Shown one piece after another: positions 54,562-63,046 of a stretch of DNA of 64,000 bases; the first letter of the stretch is position 1; every line of letters starts with the position of its first letter. A program made the position numbers and the translations under genes. The notes beneath the pieces are model-generated. The model saw only the letters and a list, made by a program, of their open reading frames with translations. It had not been told where the DNA came from and did no database searches. Source of the stretch: Spirochaetales bacterium (GTDB lineage Bacteria > Spirochaetota > Spirochaetia > JABMQR01); NCBI GenBank assembly GCA_018399255.1, contig JAGYPA010000002.1, forward strand, positions 1-64,000, given 5' to 3'.

Positions 54562-55558
54562 TATTTACCCCAATATCAGCTGGCAGTTTTTCAGCGCAGC
54601 GAAAGCGGGCACTCCGCGAAGCAGGATTTTCCAAGACCTCCTCTTCTGCAGGCCTGACGGGTTTTTTAGTAAGCAGCTTCACCAGAGGGGTTCCTCCGCA
54701 AACACACTGGGGAGCATCAGGGGGACAGACGCAGCCGACAGCCAACTTTTTCAGCATCTGCTTTACCCGTCTGTCTTCCAGAGAATGAAAGCTGATTATC
54801 CCGATCCTTCCTCCAGGCGTCAGACTGTTGACTGCCTTTTCGAGAACTCTGTCAATTCTGTCGAGCTCTCCATTCACTTCAATTCGCAATGCCTGAAAGG
54901 TCCTTGTCGCCGGATGTATCCGCCCATAACGATAATTCCGAGGCACAGATCCTTTTATAATGTCTGCCAGGTCAGCAGATGTTGATACGGCTTTCACCTT
55001 TCTTCTTTTTGCTACAGCAGCTGCAATTCTTCGTGAGTACCGCTCTTCTCCATATTGATAGATCACATCCGCCAGTCGATCCTGAGCATAGGTGTTCACG
55101 ATGTATTCCGCATTTATCGAACTATCGTGATCGAGCCGCATGTCGAGAGGTTCATCTTTACTGAAGCTGAATCCCCGTCCTGATGCTTCATAATGGTAAA
55201 TAGAAATACCAAAATCGAAGAGAACTGCATTCGGCGCTTTCGCAGCTCCATAGCGCTCCGGTTCGGAAAAAAAATCGTCAAACCACACATTAACTGCCGT
55301 AAAGCGGGAGCTGTAGGGTTCCAGACGTTTTTCTGCGCGGTTTAAAATTTCGCAGTCTCTATCTAGCCCGATTACTTGCAGTTGAGGATACTCTTTCAGG
55401 AAAATCTCACTATGACCGCCTTCTCCAAGAGTACCGTCAATTAATAAAGGAGGATTAATTATCTGACTGCTTTCTGCATTTTTCAGGGCAGGGCCTAAAT
55501 AGCCCAGCACCTCGCGCGGCAGCACGGAATAATGCAGTACATCGCTATCCATCATCAT
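54554..55558 (-). CDS. rsmH: 16S rRNA (cytosine-1402-N4)-methyltransferase RsmH
   Basis: The 334-residue SAM-dependent methyltransferase modifies C1402 in the 16S decoding centre. The SAM motif is DGTLGEGGHSEIFL (about residue 42), and the family motifs DMRLD (about 138), IHPATRTFQALRIEVN (about 215) and ISFHSLEDRRVK (about 254) are present. The C-terminal CVCPPDAPQCVCGG is the usual cysteine-rich segment. Its ATG overlaps the mraZ stop (TAATG). It is the second gene of the division cluster as in most bacteria. Confidence 0.96.
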   Translation of the reverse strand: MMMDSDVLHYSVLPREVLGYLGPALKNAESSQIINPPLLIDGTLGEGGHSEIFLKEYPQLQVIGLDRDCEILNRAEKRLEPYSSRFTAVNVWFDDFFSEPERYGAAKAPNAVLFDFGISIYHYEASGRGFSFSKDEPLDMRLDHDSSINAEYIVNTYAQDRLADVIYQYGEERYSRRIAAAVAKRRKVKAVSTSADLADIIKGSVPRNYRYGRIHPATRTFQALRIEVNGELDRIDRVLEKAVNSLTPGGRIGIISFHSLEDRRVKQMLKKLAVGCVCPPDAPQCVCGGTPLVKLLTKKPVRPAEEEVLENPASRSARFRCAEKLPADIGVNNE

Positions 55559-56022
55559 TATTTTCCCATTCCTGAGGTGTATAGCATATTGCCAAGGGCT
55601 TCTGCTGCAGCCTCAAATTCGTCCTCGCTATGTTCGAGGAACATATTGTATTGCTCTGTACTCCACAATTCCAGATAGCTTTCTATGCCAAGGATAACAG
55701 CTTCCTCTTTGGGATGCAGATTGACTGAATCCCTGAGGAGAGGCGGGATATTGATTCGACCTGCCTTATCAATTTCACAGAGTTGAGCCGGTGCAATTAT
55801 TCTGCGTTGAAGAATGCGGTTCTGGGCATTGAACATAGCCCCAGGTCCGCTCATTATCTGGTTTTTCAGATTGTTCCACATATCGGGCAGCATCATCCAG
55901 AGACTTTTTTCTATACTTCGAGTAATTATAAGAGCATTTCCTGCTATGGAACTGCGAAGACGGGAGGGGATAAGGATGCGCCCCTTTTCGTCAATCATGT
56001 TCCTGTATTCTCCCGTAAGCAT
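55558..56022 (-). CDS. mraZ: Transcriptional regulator MraZ
   Basis: The 154-residue protein has two SpoVT-AbrB-like halves: LTGEYRNMIDEKGRILIPSR (residues 2-21) and a second copy near residue 85 (EIDKAGRINIPPLLRD), the DKxGRxxIP motif being diagnostic. MraZ represses the dcw promoter by binding direct repeats, which are present just upstream. ATG 56022 gives the standard MLTGEY start; GTG 56031 is a less likely alternative. It heads the division operon. Confidence 0.96.
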   Translation of the reverse strand: MLTGEYRNMIDEKGRILIPSRLRSSIAGNALIITRSIEKSLWMMLPDMWNNLKNQIMSGPGAMFNAQNRILQRRIIAPAQLCEIDKAGRINIPPLLRDSVNLHPKEEAVILGIESYLELWSTEQYNMFLEHSEDEFEAAAEALGNMLYTSGMGK

Positions 56023-56045
56023 TACTCCCACCTTGAAAACTTGTT

Positions 56046-56124
56046 TCCCACTTATCTGAATAATTCTACCACTTTCTACTACTTTCTCCCACTAATATAC
56101 TAATCTATCCTCCGTCAAAGTCAA
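56046..56124 (-). promoter_or_regulatory. dcw promoter with MraZ-box direct repeats
   Basis: On the minus strand GTGGGA (56092-56087), GTAGTA (56082-56077) and GTGGTA (56072-56067) recur at exactly 10-bp steps with GAAA spacers. A further GTGGGA sits at 56051-56046. This matches known MraZ operators of 10-bp-phased GTGGG repeats. A promoter TTGACT (56124-56119), 16 nt, TAGTAT (56102-56097) lies just upstream, so MraZ would bind at the transcription start. The rest of the 56032-56315 gap shows nothing else clear. Confidence 0.75.
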
Positions 56125-56315
56125 GACAGGGTTATTTAAAATACCGTAGGGAAAGAAGATATTCGATTCACGCACTATACACCCGTTAACCTGTAAGGGG
56201 TATCAGAAAGAGAAACAGCTGGATAGAGAGCTCTAGTAAGGAGATTATTCAGGTAATGATGATTTCAGACTATCCCCACAGATACAGGGGCAGTCCATTA
56301 AGCTTCACTGCAGTT

Positions 56316-57899
56316 TCAGTCGCGTGAGAAAATTCTATAATCAATATCGGGGAATAGATTAGTCTTTTTTTCTGTCCGCGTCAGCCACTCTGTGTTAACT
56401 GAATTTCTGCACATATTCTCATACACCAGATTGAAGTTATGAATATGTTCCTTCAGTCGGTGCTGAGCATATCCGACTGATGTGCCATTACTGATTACAA
56501 ATGGCCAGTCTGAGGCCATGGCAAGCAGAATTTCTCTGGCGGCATGCTTCAGAAAGCGGCCTTTAAGTGAAACCTGATCTGGAAACCGTTCCACCAGCTC
56601 CGTCATTCTATCAATGGAACGATGAATATGACGATAAATCCAGTCATTGGAACCGTCAACCCATACCGAAGAATACCCTTTTGTTCCCCAACTTGAATAG
56701 GCGGGAAGAGCTTGCTGATTCTCCGGAAACCGGCGAAGGTAGTCTTCCGAAGTAATCAATTCTATATGATTATTATCTGCCAGCAGCCTGATAACTTCCT
56801 CAAGCCATGAGACCCCTTCAAACCACCAGTGACCAAACAGTTCGGCATCAAAAGGCAGGGTAAATAGCGGGGGACGATCCAGGATCCTGCTGATATTCCT
56901 GGTTTTTCTCTCAATCATATAAATAAAATTACCTGCATGCTCAGAGACCCGTTTTTGCGCAACCTCCGGATTATAGACCTTCTTAAAATCAGATTTTGAC
57001 GTTACTGCCCAGTACTTGAATCCGGTAAAGGAACGAATCTTTTTATCATGCAGATAGGGCTGCAGATACTCTTCATCAAGATCATACCCTATATCCCGGT
57101 AAAAATCACGGTATACCCGGTCGACCGGATACCCGTCATCTTCAGACCAGACAGCCTGAGAAAGACCATAGTCCCGGGCAAAAGCTGATATATCATGCCC
57201 GCAGTCGACAGGAGCAAAAATCCCCCGCTTAACTTTCTTGTTGGCAAGCGTCAGGGCATGTGTGGCAGTAAAAAAGTATTTGATATCGTACGATGACAGA
57301 ATCTTTTCAAGTCCGGGATAATAACCGCATTCAGGAAGCCAGAAACCTTTGGGCTTTTTACGAAAATGCGAAATATGCGATTCTATGGCGAGTTCCACCT
57401 GAGCTTTAACAGCTTGGGGATAATCCTGGTACAGGGGAAGAAAAGCATGCGTTGCCGCTGAGGTAATCAGAACAAGATGCCCGGTTTCCTCAAGACTGCG
57501 AAAACCCGCCAGAATATTTTGTTTATACAGTTCGTTAAAATCCTCCAGATTCTGCTGATGCATATTGCAGTACATTTTTGCAAGACGATGAAAATCAGGC
57601 TGATCCGCGGTTCTTTTCATCTCTTTTTGCCCAAGATCGAGCATCCTGTCAGCATATTCAGCATAACGCGACTGGAGCAAATGATCTGAAAGCATAGAAG
57701 AAAGGGTTGGAGAGATGGACAAGGTCAGTTTATAGGGAACTCCGTCAGCTCTGAGCCGGTTAAATACGCGGAGCATCGGTAAATATGTTTCGGATATGGC
57801 CTCATACAGCCAGTCTTCTTCCAGAAAGCGATTGAATTCCGGGTTGCGCACAAATGGCAAATGAGCATGCAGTGTCAGTCCGATATAACCTTTATCCAT
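56316..57899 (-). CDS. GH57 1,4-alpha-glucan branching enzyme
   Basis: The 527-residue protein is a glycoside hydrolase family 57 member of the branching-enzyme type. LTLHAHLPFVRNPEF (residues 8-22) is the N-terminal barrel motif, KGFWLPECGYYPG (about 184) holds the catalytic Glu, and LPFDAELFGHWWFEG (about 349) the catalytic Asp. A DUF1957-like C-terminal helical domain follows. It would introduce alpha-1,6 branches into glycogen, replacing GH13 GlgB, which is not seen here. It starts 5 nt after the DUF4912 gene, forming an operon with it; glgAC lie 25 kb away. Confidence 0.88.
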   Translation of the reverse strand: MDKGYIGLTLHAHLPFVRNPEFNRFLEEDWLYEAISETYLPMLRVFNRLRADGVPYKLTLSISPTLSSMLSDHLLQSRYAEYADRMLDLGQKEMKRTADQPDFHRLAKMYCNMHQQNLEDFNELYKQNILAGFRSLEETGHLVLITSAATHAFLPLYQDYPQAVKAQVELAIESHISHFRKKPKGFWLPECGYYPGLEKILSSYDIKYFFTATHALTLANKKVKRGIFAPVDCGHDISAFARDYGLSQAVWSEDDGYPVDRVYRDFYRDIGYDLDEEYLQPYLHDKKIRSFTGFKYWAVTSKSDFKKVYNPEVAQKRVSEHAGNFIYMIERKTRNISRILDRPPLFTLPFDAELFGHWWFEGVSWLEEVIRLLADNNHIELITSEDYLRRFPENQQALPAYSSWGTKGYSSVWVDGSNDWIYRHIHRSIDRMTELVERFPDQVSLKGRFLKHAAREILLAMASDWPFVISNGTSVGYAQHRLKEHIHNFNLVYENMCRNSVNTEWLTRTEKKTNLFPDIDYRIFSRD

Positions 57900-57904
57900 A
57901 ATAT

Positions 57905-58648
57905 TTATTCTTTACTCCTCGAATCCTGCTTAGAATCTTCCAAATCAGCTAAAATTCTTTGAATCAGAATATTGGCAGTCATGTGATCCGATCCGTTGGA
58001 ATAACCGGCAAGAAACAATTTAAAATCGTCAGAATTGTGACGCAGTTCATCAGGATTATTCAGCCAGTAACCTCCGGGACTCTCCAGCATGGTTGAACGA
58101 CACAACTGCTTGAGTTCTCCATCAACATTTTCACTGATTAAATCCACTTGATACACCCTGCCGGGATTAGGTAGATTTATATACCAACTGGAATCTTCAA
58201 CTTTTATGGGAATATCAAAACTTCCGAGAATGTTTTCCGGGTCGGCACAGCATTGTGTCATCTCATAGACCCGTAAATAAAACTGGGCATTCGGATGCCT
58301 GGTAAGGATAACCTGGAGTTCAAACTGATTAATGTCCCAATAGGCATACGCCCAGAAAGGATCCCGAAGAAGAAGCTGAATCGATGTTTTAGGATAATTT
58401 TCAGGAATTACATATTCAGTTTCGCGGTAAGTTCCTTTGAGATCTTCCCGATAAATATCATACTTTTTACCTTTCAGTCGCATGATATCGTTATTCAGCT
58501 TGCGATCAGCAATTTTCTCTTCCCATATTTCTTCGAGCAGGTCAATGAGCTCTTCCCTATCGTAGGGGTCTACATTTTTCACACCTTCACGCTCTGCTAA
58601 AAACCGCAGTTCTGTTAAAGAAAGTGATTTATAGATATCTTCTGCCAT
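57905..58648 (-). CDS. DUF4912 domain protein
   Basis: The 247-residue protein has an N-terminal Rho-N/SAP-like helical segment (LTELRFLAEREGVKNVDPYD, about residues 10-29) and a DUF4912 core. The core includes IQLLLRDPFWAYAYWDIN (about 90), LRVYEMT and a WYINLPNPGRVYQVDL stretch, resembling a sugar-binding beta-sandwich. Such genes are often next to GH57 branching enzymes, as here, so a role in alpha-glucan binding or enzyme targeting is inferred. ATG 58648 has GGAG 7 nt upstream, with a good promoter before it. Confidence 0.75.
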   Translation of the reverse strand: MAEDIYKSLSLTELRFLAEREGVKNVDPYDREELIDLLEEIWEEKIADRKLNNDIMRLKGKKYDIYREDLKGTYRETEYVIPENYPKTSIQLLLRDPFWAYAYWDINQFELQVILTRHPNAQFYLRVYEMTQCCADPENILGSFDIPIKVEDSSWYINLPNPGRVYQVDLISENVDGELKQLCRSTMLESPGGYWLNNPDELRHNSDDFKLFLAGYSNGSDHMTANILIQRILADLEDSKQDSRSKE

Positions 58649-58668
58649 AGACACTCCATTTTCCTGCA

Positions 58669-58697
58669 ATCGTAGATAAAAGGATTGTTTTAGTCAA
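58669..58697 (-). promoter_or_regulatory. Putative promoter of the DUF4912-GH57 operon
   Basis: On the minus strand TTGACT (58697-58692), 17 nt, TACGAT (58674-58669), with transcription expected near 58662 and a leader of about 14 nt containing GGAG. Confidence 0.6.
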
Positions 58698-58730
58698 CTG
58701 CTGAAGTTTGAAGATGAAATCTGCTTCTCT

Positions 58731-58760
58731 GCGGATCTCTGCGGATCTCTGCGGATCTCT
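58731..58760. repeat. Three 10-bp tandem repeats between divergent GH57 promoters
   Basis: GCGGATCTCT occurs exactly three times in a row (58731, 58741, 58751), with a partial copy (CTCT) before. One helical turn per unit and the position between two divergent promoters suit a regulator-binding array, though replication slippage would also give perfect copies. Confidence 0.7.
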
Positions 58761-58824
58761 GTTGAGAAGAAATCGGTATTTTAAGGCGTCCATGCCCCCG
58801 GATGGATTCATAACCCGTATAATA

Positions 58825-58854
58825 TTGCACACAGACTGACTTTCCCGGTATACT
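58825..58854 (+). promoter_or_regulatory. Putative promoter of a leaderless GH57 mRNA
   Basis: TTGCAC (58825-58830), 18 nt, TATACT (58849-58854), then 6 nt to ATG 58861. No Shine-Dalgarno is present. Confidence 0.6.
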
Positions 58855-58860
58855 GCCCTG

Positions 58861-61311
58861 ATGACTACTAACATTATTCTTCATGGCCACTTCTATCAGC
58901 CGCCGCGGGAGAATCCTGCAACCGGAAAAATACCTCTGCAGGAATCAGCACTTCCCTATTCAGATTGGAATAAAAGAATTTCTTGCGAATGCTACCGGGC
59001 AAACGCATTCTCCCGCTTCCTCTCATATGATGGCAGAATTACGGACATAACCAATAACTATCGAAGAATTTCGTTCAATTTCGGACCGACCCTCCTCAAG
59101 TGGCTGAGAAGTGAATCTGAAGAAACCTATTGGCAAATTATTGATGCTGACCGGGAAAGTTATGCAAGACTAAACCGGCACGGAAATGCCCTCGCACAAA
59201 GCTATAACCATACAATACTTCCCCTCGATACCCCTGAGGATGCCGTAACCCAGCTCATGTGGGGGCTTGAGGATTTCCGCTTTCATTTCAACCGGGACCC
59301 CGAAGGGCTCTGGCTTCCGGAAACGGCAATCAGTCCCCGGCTAATTGATTTGCTTGCCTCAAGCAATATTTCATTTGTAATTCTCTCTCCCTGGCAGGCT
59401 GAGAAGATTGTCCGCGATACTGGGAGAACTATTGATCTTAATGGGCTGCCTGCTCCCTTTGATGAACCTTTCCGGCTTGAAGGAAAAACTGGAGCTATTA
59501 CTGCTTTCTTCTATCATCCCGAGCTGGCATCAGGAATAAGCTTCGGCCATTTTCTTCGTGATGCAGATGCACTGCATGCAAAAATAGCAGAATTTGCCGG
59601 AATTGGGAAAACCAGGGCCCGAATTGATCCCCAAACCCACCGGTATTCTCCAACTCACCAGTACCCACTTTTACACACAGCAACAGACGGTGAAATTTAT
59701 GGCCATCATGAACCATTCGGTGATATGGGCCTTGCCGCCCTGATAAAAAAAATTGATGACGATCCTGCCCTGGCTCTGACCAATTACGGAGCCTACCTTG
59801 AGAATCATCCTCCGACAGCTTCTGCTGTGCTGAAAGCTGGTGAAGACAATCGGGGAACATCATGGAGCTGTTCTCATGGTGTTTCCCGCTGGTACAAGGA
59901 CTGCGGATGCGCAACAGGAGGAAAAAGTGACTGGAACCAAAAATGGCGAACTCCCCTGAGGGAGGGATTTGATAATCTCCGTAAGGACATCTCCGAAATT
60001 TACAAACGGGAAGCAGCTGAAATCTCGGAGATGGATCCGGAAAAAATTTTACATCTTTATGGAAAGGTCGTTGTTGGATATCTCACGCCAGAGCAGTTTA
60101 TTGGAAAGATTTTCAGCCGCAATGAAGCCGGACCGCAAGGAAAGTATTCAGAGCGGGATAAAAGCCGCTTGCTGACCCTTCTTGAGGGGGCGAAGTTCAG
60201 TCTGTTCATGTTCACATCTTGCGGTTGGTTCTTTTCTGATATCTCAGGGATAGAACCCATGCAAAATATGAGGTATGCGGTGCATGCAATCAAACTGTAT
60301 GCGCCTTTCACTAATAAGAAACTCCTGCATAAACTTGAACAGGATCTTGACAAGGCTCAAAGCAACATTCTTGAGATGCCAAGCGGTAAAGTTCAGCTGC
60401 GCAGCTTAGTTCCAGAGGTGAGCGGTACTGCGGAAACTGCCGTTTTTTTTGCGCTTAACCTCATTTTCGCTGAGCAGCCTCAAGATAAAAAGACAATTTA
60501 CGGGCTTTATCAGCTTAGAGATTCTGCTGACTATGGCGGAAACTGCCGTCAAGTAACCATACGTAACTCAACATTGCTCATCGAGCATACGTGCCAGGTA
60601 ACTCTATATATTGATAATAATAATGATTTAATATTCTCAATCTCCATCGAAAATGATGCCGATGCTCCCCTGGAAATCTCAGCATCTCATCTGCCTCCCC
60701 ATCTCCTTCTCGAGGCAGCTGCCTGGATTCAAAAGAGTATTTCGCTGGCGATTGAATCAAGCTATTGTAAAACCCGTCTGGCTTTTAAAGTGCTCTCATC
60801 TATCCATCGAACAGCCCCCTCCGCAGTTACCGCAAGAATGATGCCGGATGCTGTTCTGTTAGGCAGAAGCATCCTTCAGGCCGCTCATTTACTGAAGGAA
60901 TTGCCCCTCAGCTGTCCAGAGGAGACCAGCAAGGGCAGGGAAGATCCTGACGAACTTCTTTTTCTGATCAATTTTATTCTGGAATTCGGTTCAGACCAGG
61001 ATGCTGAAACGTTAAGACAGCTGACAGATAATTATTTCCAGCACAAAACGAAAATTCTCAGCTCACCTGAACCAGTTGAAGTAAATACCATAAAAAACAT
61101 GCTCGCAGAAGTACGTCAGATTATTAAAAGCAGTCTGACAACTGACACAACAGAGTTGCAGGAAGCAGTTTTCATGCGTCTGCATGAGAACAATCAAATA
61201 ATCGAAAATAGACATTCAGGACACCATTCACAAGCTGAGTATTCTTCACAAGCAGAAAGTGCAGTTCTCTTTCAGCTCGCAGAATTAATTAATATAGCCG
61301 GGCAGCAGTAA
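58861..61311 (+). CDS. GH57 glycoside hydrolase with DUF3536
   Basis: The 816-residue protein has an N-terminal GH57 barrel (ILHGHFYQPPRENPATG, residues 6-22; LWLPETAISPR, about 143, with the probable catalytic Glu; TATDGEIYGHHEPFGD, about 275). A long C-terminal DUF3536 region (about 390-810) includes HLYGKVVVGYLTPEQF. DUF3536 GH57 proteins are thought to act on alpha-glucans, but the reaction is not established. There is no signal peptide, so it is cytoplasmic. It is divergent from the DUF4912-branching-enzyme pair and probably works on the same glycogen. It converges on recN. Confidence 0.85.
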   Translation: MTTNIILHGHFYQPPRENPATGKIPLQESALPYSDWNKRISCECYRANAFSRFLSYDGRITDITNNYRRISFNFGPTLLKWLRSESEETYWQIIDADRESYARLNRHGNALAQSYNHTILPLDTPEDAVTQLMWGLEDFRFHFNRDPEGLWLPETAISPRLIDLLASSNISFVILSPWQAEKIVRDTGRTIDLNGLPAPFDEPFRLEGKTGAITAFFYHPELASGISFGHFLRDADALHAKIAEFAGIGKTRARIDPQTHRYSPTHQYPLLHTATDGEIYGHHEPFGDMGLAALIKKIDDDPALALTNYGAYLENHPPTASAVLKAGEDNRGTSWSCSHGVSRWYKDCGCATGGKSDWNQKWRTPLREGFDNLRKDISEIYKREAAEISEMDPEKILHLYGKVVVGYLTPEQFIGKIFSRNEAGPQGKYSERDKSRLLTLLEGAKFSLFMFTSCGWFFSDISGIEPMQNMRYAVHAIKLYAPFTNKKLLHKLEQDLDKAQSNILEMPSGKVQLRSLVPEVSGTAETAVFFALNLIFAEQPQDKKTIYGLYQLRDSADYGGNCRQVTIRNSTLLIEHTCQVTLYIDNNNDLIFSISIENDADAPLEISASHLPPHLLLEAAAWIQKSISLAIESSYCKTRLAFKVLSSIHRTAPSAVTARMMPDAVLLGRSILQAAHLLKELPLSCPEETSKGREDPDELLFLINFILEFGSDQDAETLRQLTDNYFQHKTKILSSPEPVEVNTIKNMLAEVRQIIKSSLTTDTTELQEAVFMRLHENNQIIENRHSGHHSQAEYSSQAESAVLFQLAELINIAGQQ

Positions 61312-61354
61312 CCCGGCTGCGGTTCTCCGATTTTCGAGTGTAACTATTCGGGTT

Positions 61355-63046
61355 CTATCTTTTAAGAAGTTCCCTGGCATGGGCGACTGCTGCATCTCCA
61401 GAAGAGTCTCCTGAAAGCATCCGGGCAAGCTCTCCCACCCGATCATCCTCATCGAGCGCTTTAACCAGAGTAAGCGTACGCCCATCCTCCTCCTTTTTCA
61501 TGACGATAAAGTGGGTATCAGCCTGGGCGGCAATCGATGCAAGATGGGTTATGCAGAGCACTTGACGTGACCGGGACAGGCTGCGCAAGTGTTTGCCGAC
61601 TGAAGCGGCAACCGATCCGCCGATTCCTGTATCAATTTCATCAAAGATTAACGTTTCTATGGCATCGTTATCAGAAAATTCAGTCTTTATTGCAAGCATT
61701 ATGCGTGACAGTTCTCCTCCTGAAGCTATGCTCTTCAATTCTTTTACTGGTTCGCCTGTATTCGGGGATATCATGAATTTTACCGAGTCTATTCCGAATG
61801 ACGGGGCATCAGCAATAGATTCAAACTGACGCAATGGGGCTATTCCGATGGAAAAATCCGCTTTGGGCATTCCCAGCCGCGCCAGATGGTCCTGTATTGC
61901 CGGTCCCAGCTTGCTTGCAGTTTCCTCTCTCCTTCCAGTAATCAAGGCAGCCTGTTTTTGCAAATCATCTTCCAACTTGCCGCAGCGAATTTCAAGTTTT
62001 TCCCGGTTTTCTGTACGGTTTTCAAAATTCTGCAGTTTCTCGTAAGCCTGATTTCTATAGTTCAGGATTTCTCCTACGCCGCTTTCGCCATATTTTCTTT
62101 TAAGGCTGCTGATAAGAAGCAGGCGCTCATGTATCTGATCTATTCGCTCCGGAGAAAAATCTATTGAATCTCGATATGTCCTTATTTTATCGTATGCATC
62201 TTCCAATTCAAAGAGAGAATTTTCAATTTGTATAAGCCCATCTTCCAGCCGGGGATCAATTCCGGCAGCTTTGGATAGTGCCCGCTGAGCTGTTTTCAAA
62301 CGGTCAAGCACGCCTTGTTCTGTTCCGCTGCCCTGCAGCATGGCTGCAGACTCTTCGAGCATTGCGGTAAGCTGTTCAGATTTGCTCAGTATTGTCAGCT
62401 CAGTCTGCAGCAGCCCATCCTCATCCGGCTGAAGCTTAGCCTGATCTATCTCCTGAACGGCATACTCAAGCATATCTTTTTCACGAAGGAGGTTTTTTTC
62501 AGAAGAAAAGTAATCGGCAAGCTGCTCTTTATACTGCTTAAGAAGGGCATGCTGTTCTGCAAAAGCTGCGACCTGTTCTTCAAGGGCTCCGTAGGCATCA
62601 AGCAACCGTCTCTGGTTTGATTCATAGAGGATCGACTGATGCTCATGCTGGCCGTGAAGATCGATCAGATAGCGGGAAACTTGCTGCAGATCCTTTACCG
62701 TTACCGGCTCAGACTGAATATAGATATTCCCACGGCCGCTGGTTCGCAAGATTCTTTTAATGATAAGGGTATGGTCGTCGGCTTCTATGCCATGTTCCTG
62801 CAGCCATGGAGACAGCTCCGCCTCCCCGGCTGCAGACAATCGCACCTCGGCGGTAACCGATGTTTCGCTGCTGCCGGTCCGGATCATGGAGCTGTCGCCT
62901 CTGCCTCCAACAATCAGATTAATGGCTCCAACTAAAATAGATTTACCGGCTCCAGTCTCACCGGATAGAATATTCAAGCCCTGAGAAAAATTCAATGAGA
63001 GCTTATCTATGAGAGCGAAATTTTTTATATGGAGGCTTTCAAGCAT
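61355..63046 (-). CDS. recN: DNA repair protein RecN
   Basis: The 563-residue SMC-like ATPase aids double-strand-break repair. The N-terminal LHIKNFALIDKLSLNF and Walker A GETGAGKSILVGAI (about residue 30) are followed by a coiled-coil middle (about 160-370). The ABC signature SGGELSRIMLAIK (about 443) and Walker B IFDEIDTGIGG (about 468) come next. The start ATG 63046 lies inside the end of nadK (8-nt overlap), an arrangement common in bacteria. It converges on the GH57 gene with a 43-nt gap. Confidence 0.95.
   Translation of the reverse strand: MLESLHIKNFALIDKLSLNFSQGLNILSGETGAGKSILVGAINLIVGGRGDSSMIRTGSSETSVTAEVRLSAAGEAELSPWLQEHGIEADDHTLIIKRILRTSGRGNIYIQSEPVTVKDLQQVSRYLIDLHGQHEHQSILYESNQRRLLDAYGALEEQVAAFAEQHALLKQYKEQLADYFSSEKNLLREKDMLEYAVQEIDQAKLQPDEDGLLQTELTILSKSEQLTAMLEESAAMLQGSGTEQGVLDRLKTAQRALSKAAGIDPRLEDGLIQIENSLFELEDAYDKIRTYRDSIDFSPERIDQIHERLLLISSLKRKYGESGVGEILNYRNQAYEKLQNFENRTENREKLEIRCGKLEDDLQKQAALITGRREETASKLGPAIQDHLARLGMPKADFSIGIAPLRQFESIADAPSFGIDSVKFMISPNTGEPVKELKSIASGGELSRIMLAIKTEFSDNDAIETLIFDEIDTGIGGSVAASVGKHLRSLSRSRQVLCITHLASIAAQADTHFIVMKKEEDGRTLTLVKALDEDDRVGELARMLSGDSSGDAAVAHARELLKR

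Noticed and set aside
56260-56315. Terminator after the GH57 branching enzyme
   Set aside because: Only a 4-bp CCCC/GGGG stem (about 56275-56292) with no T-run is present.
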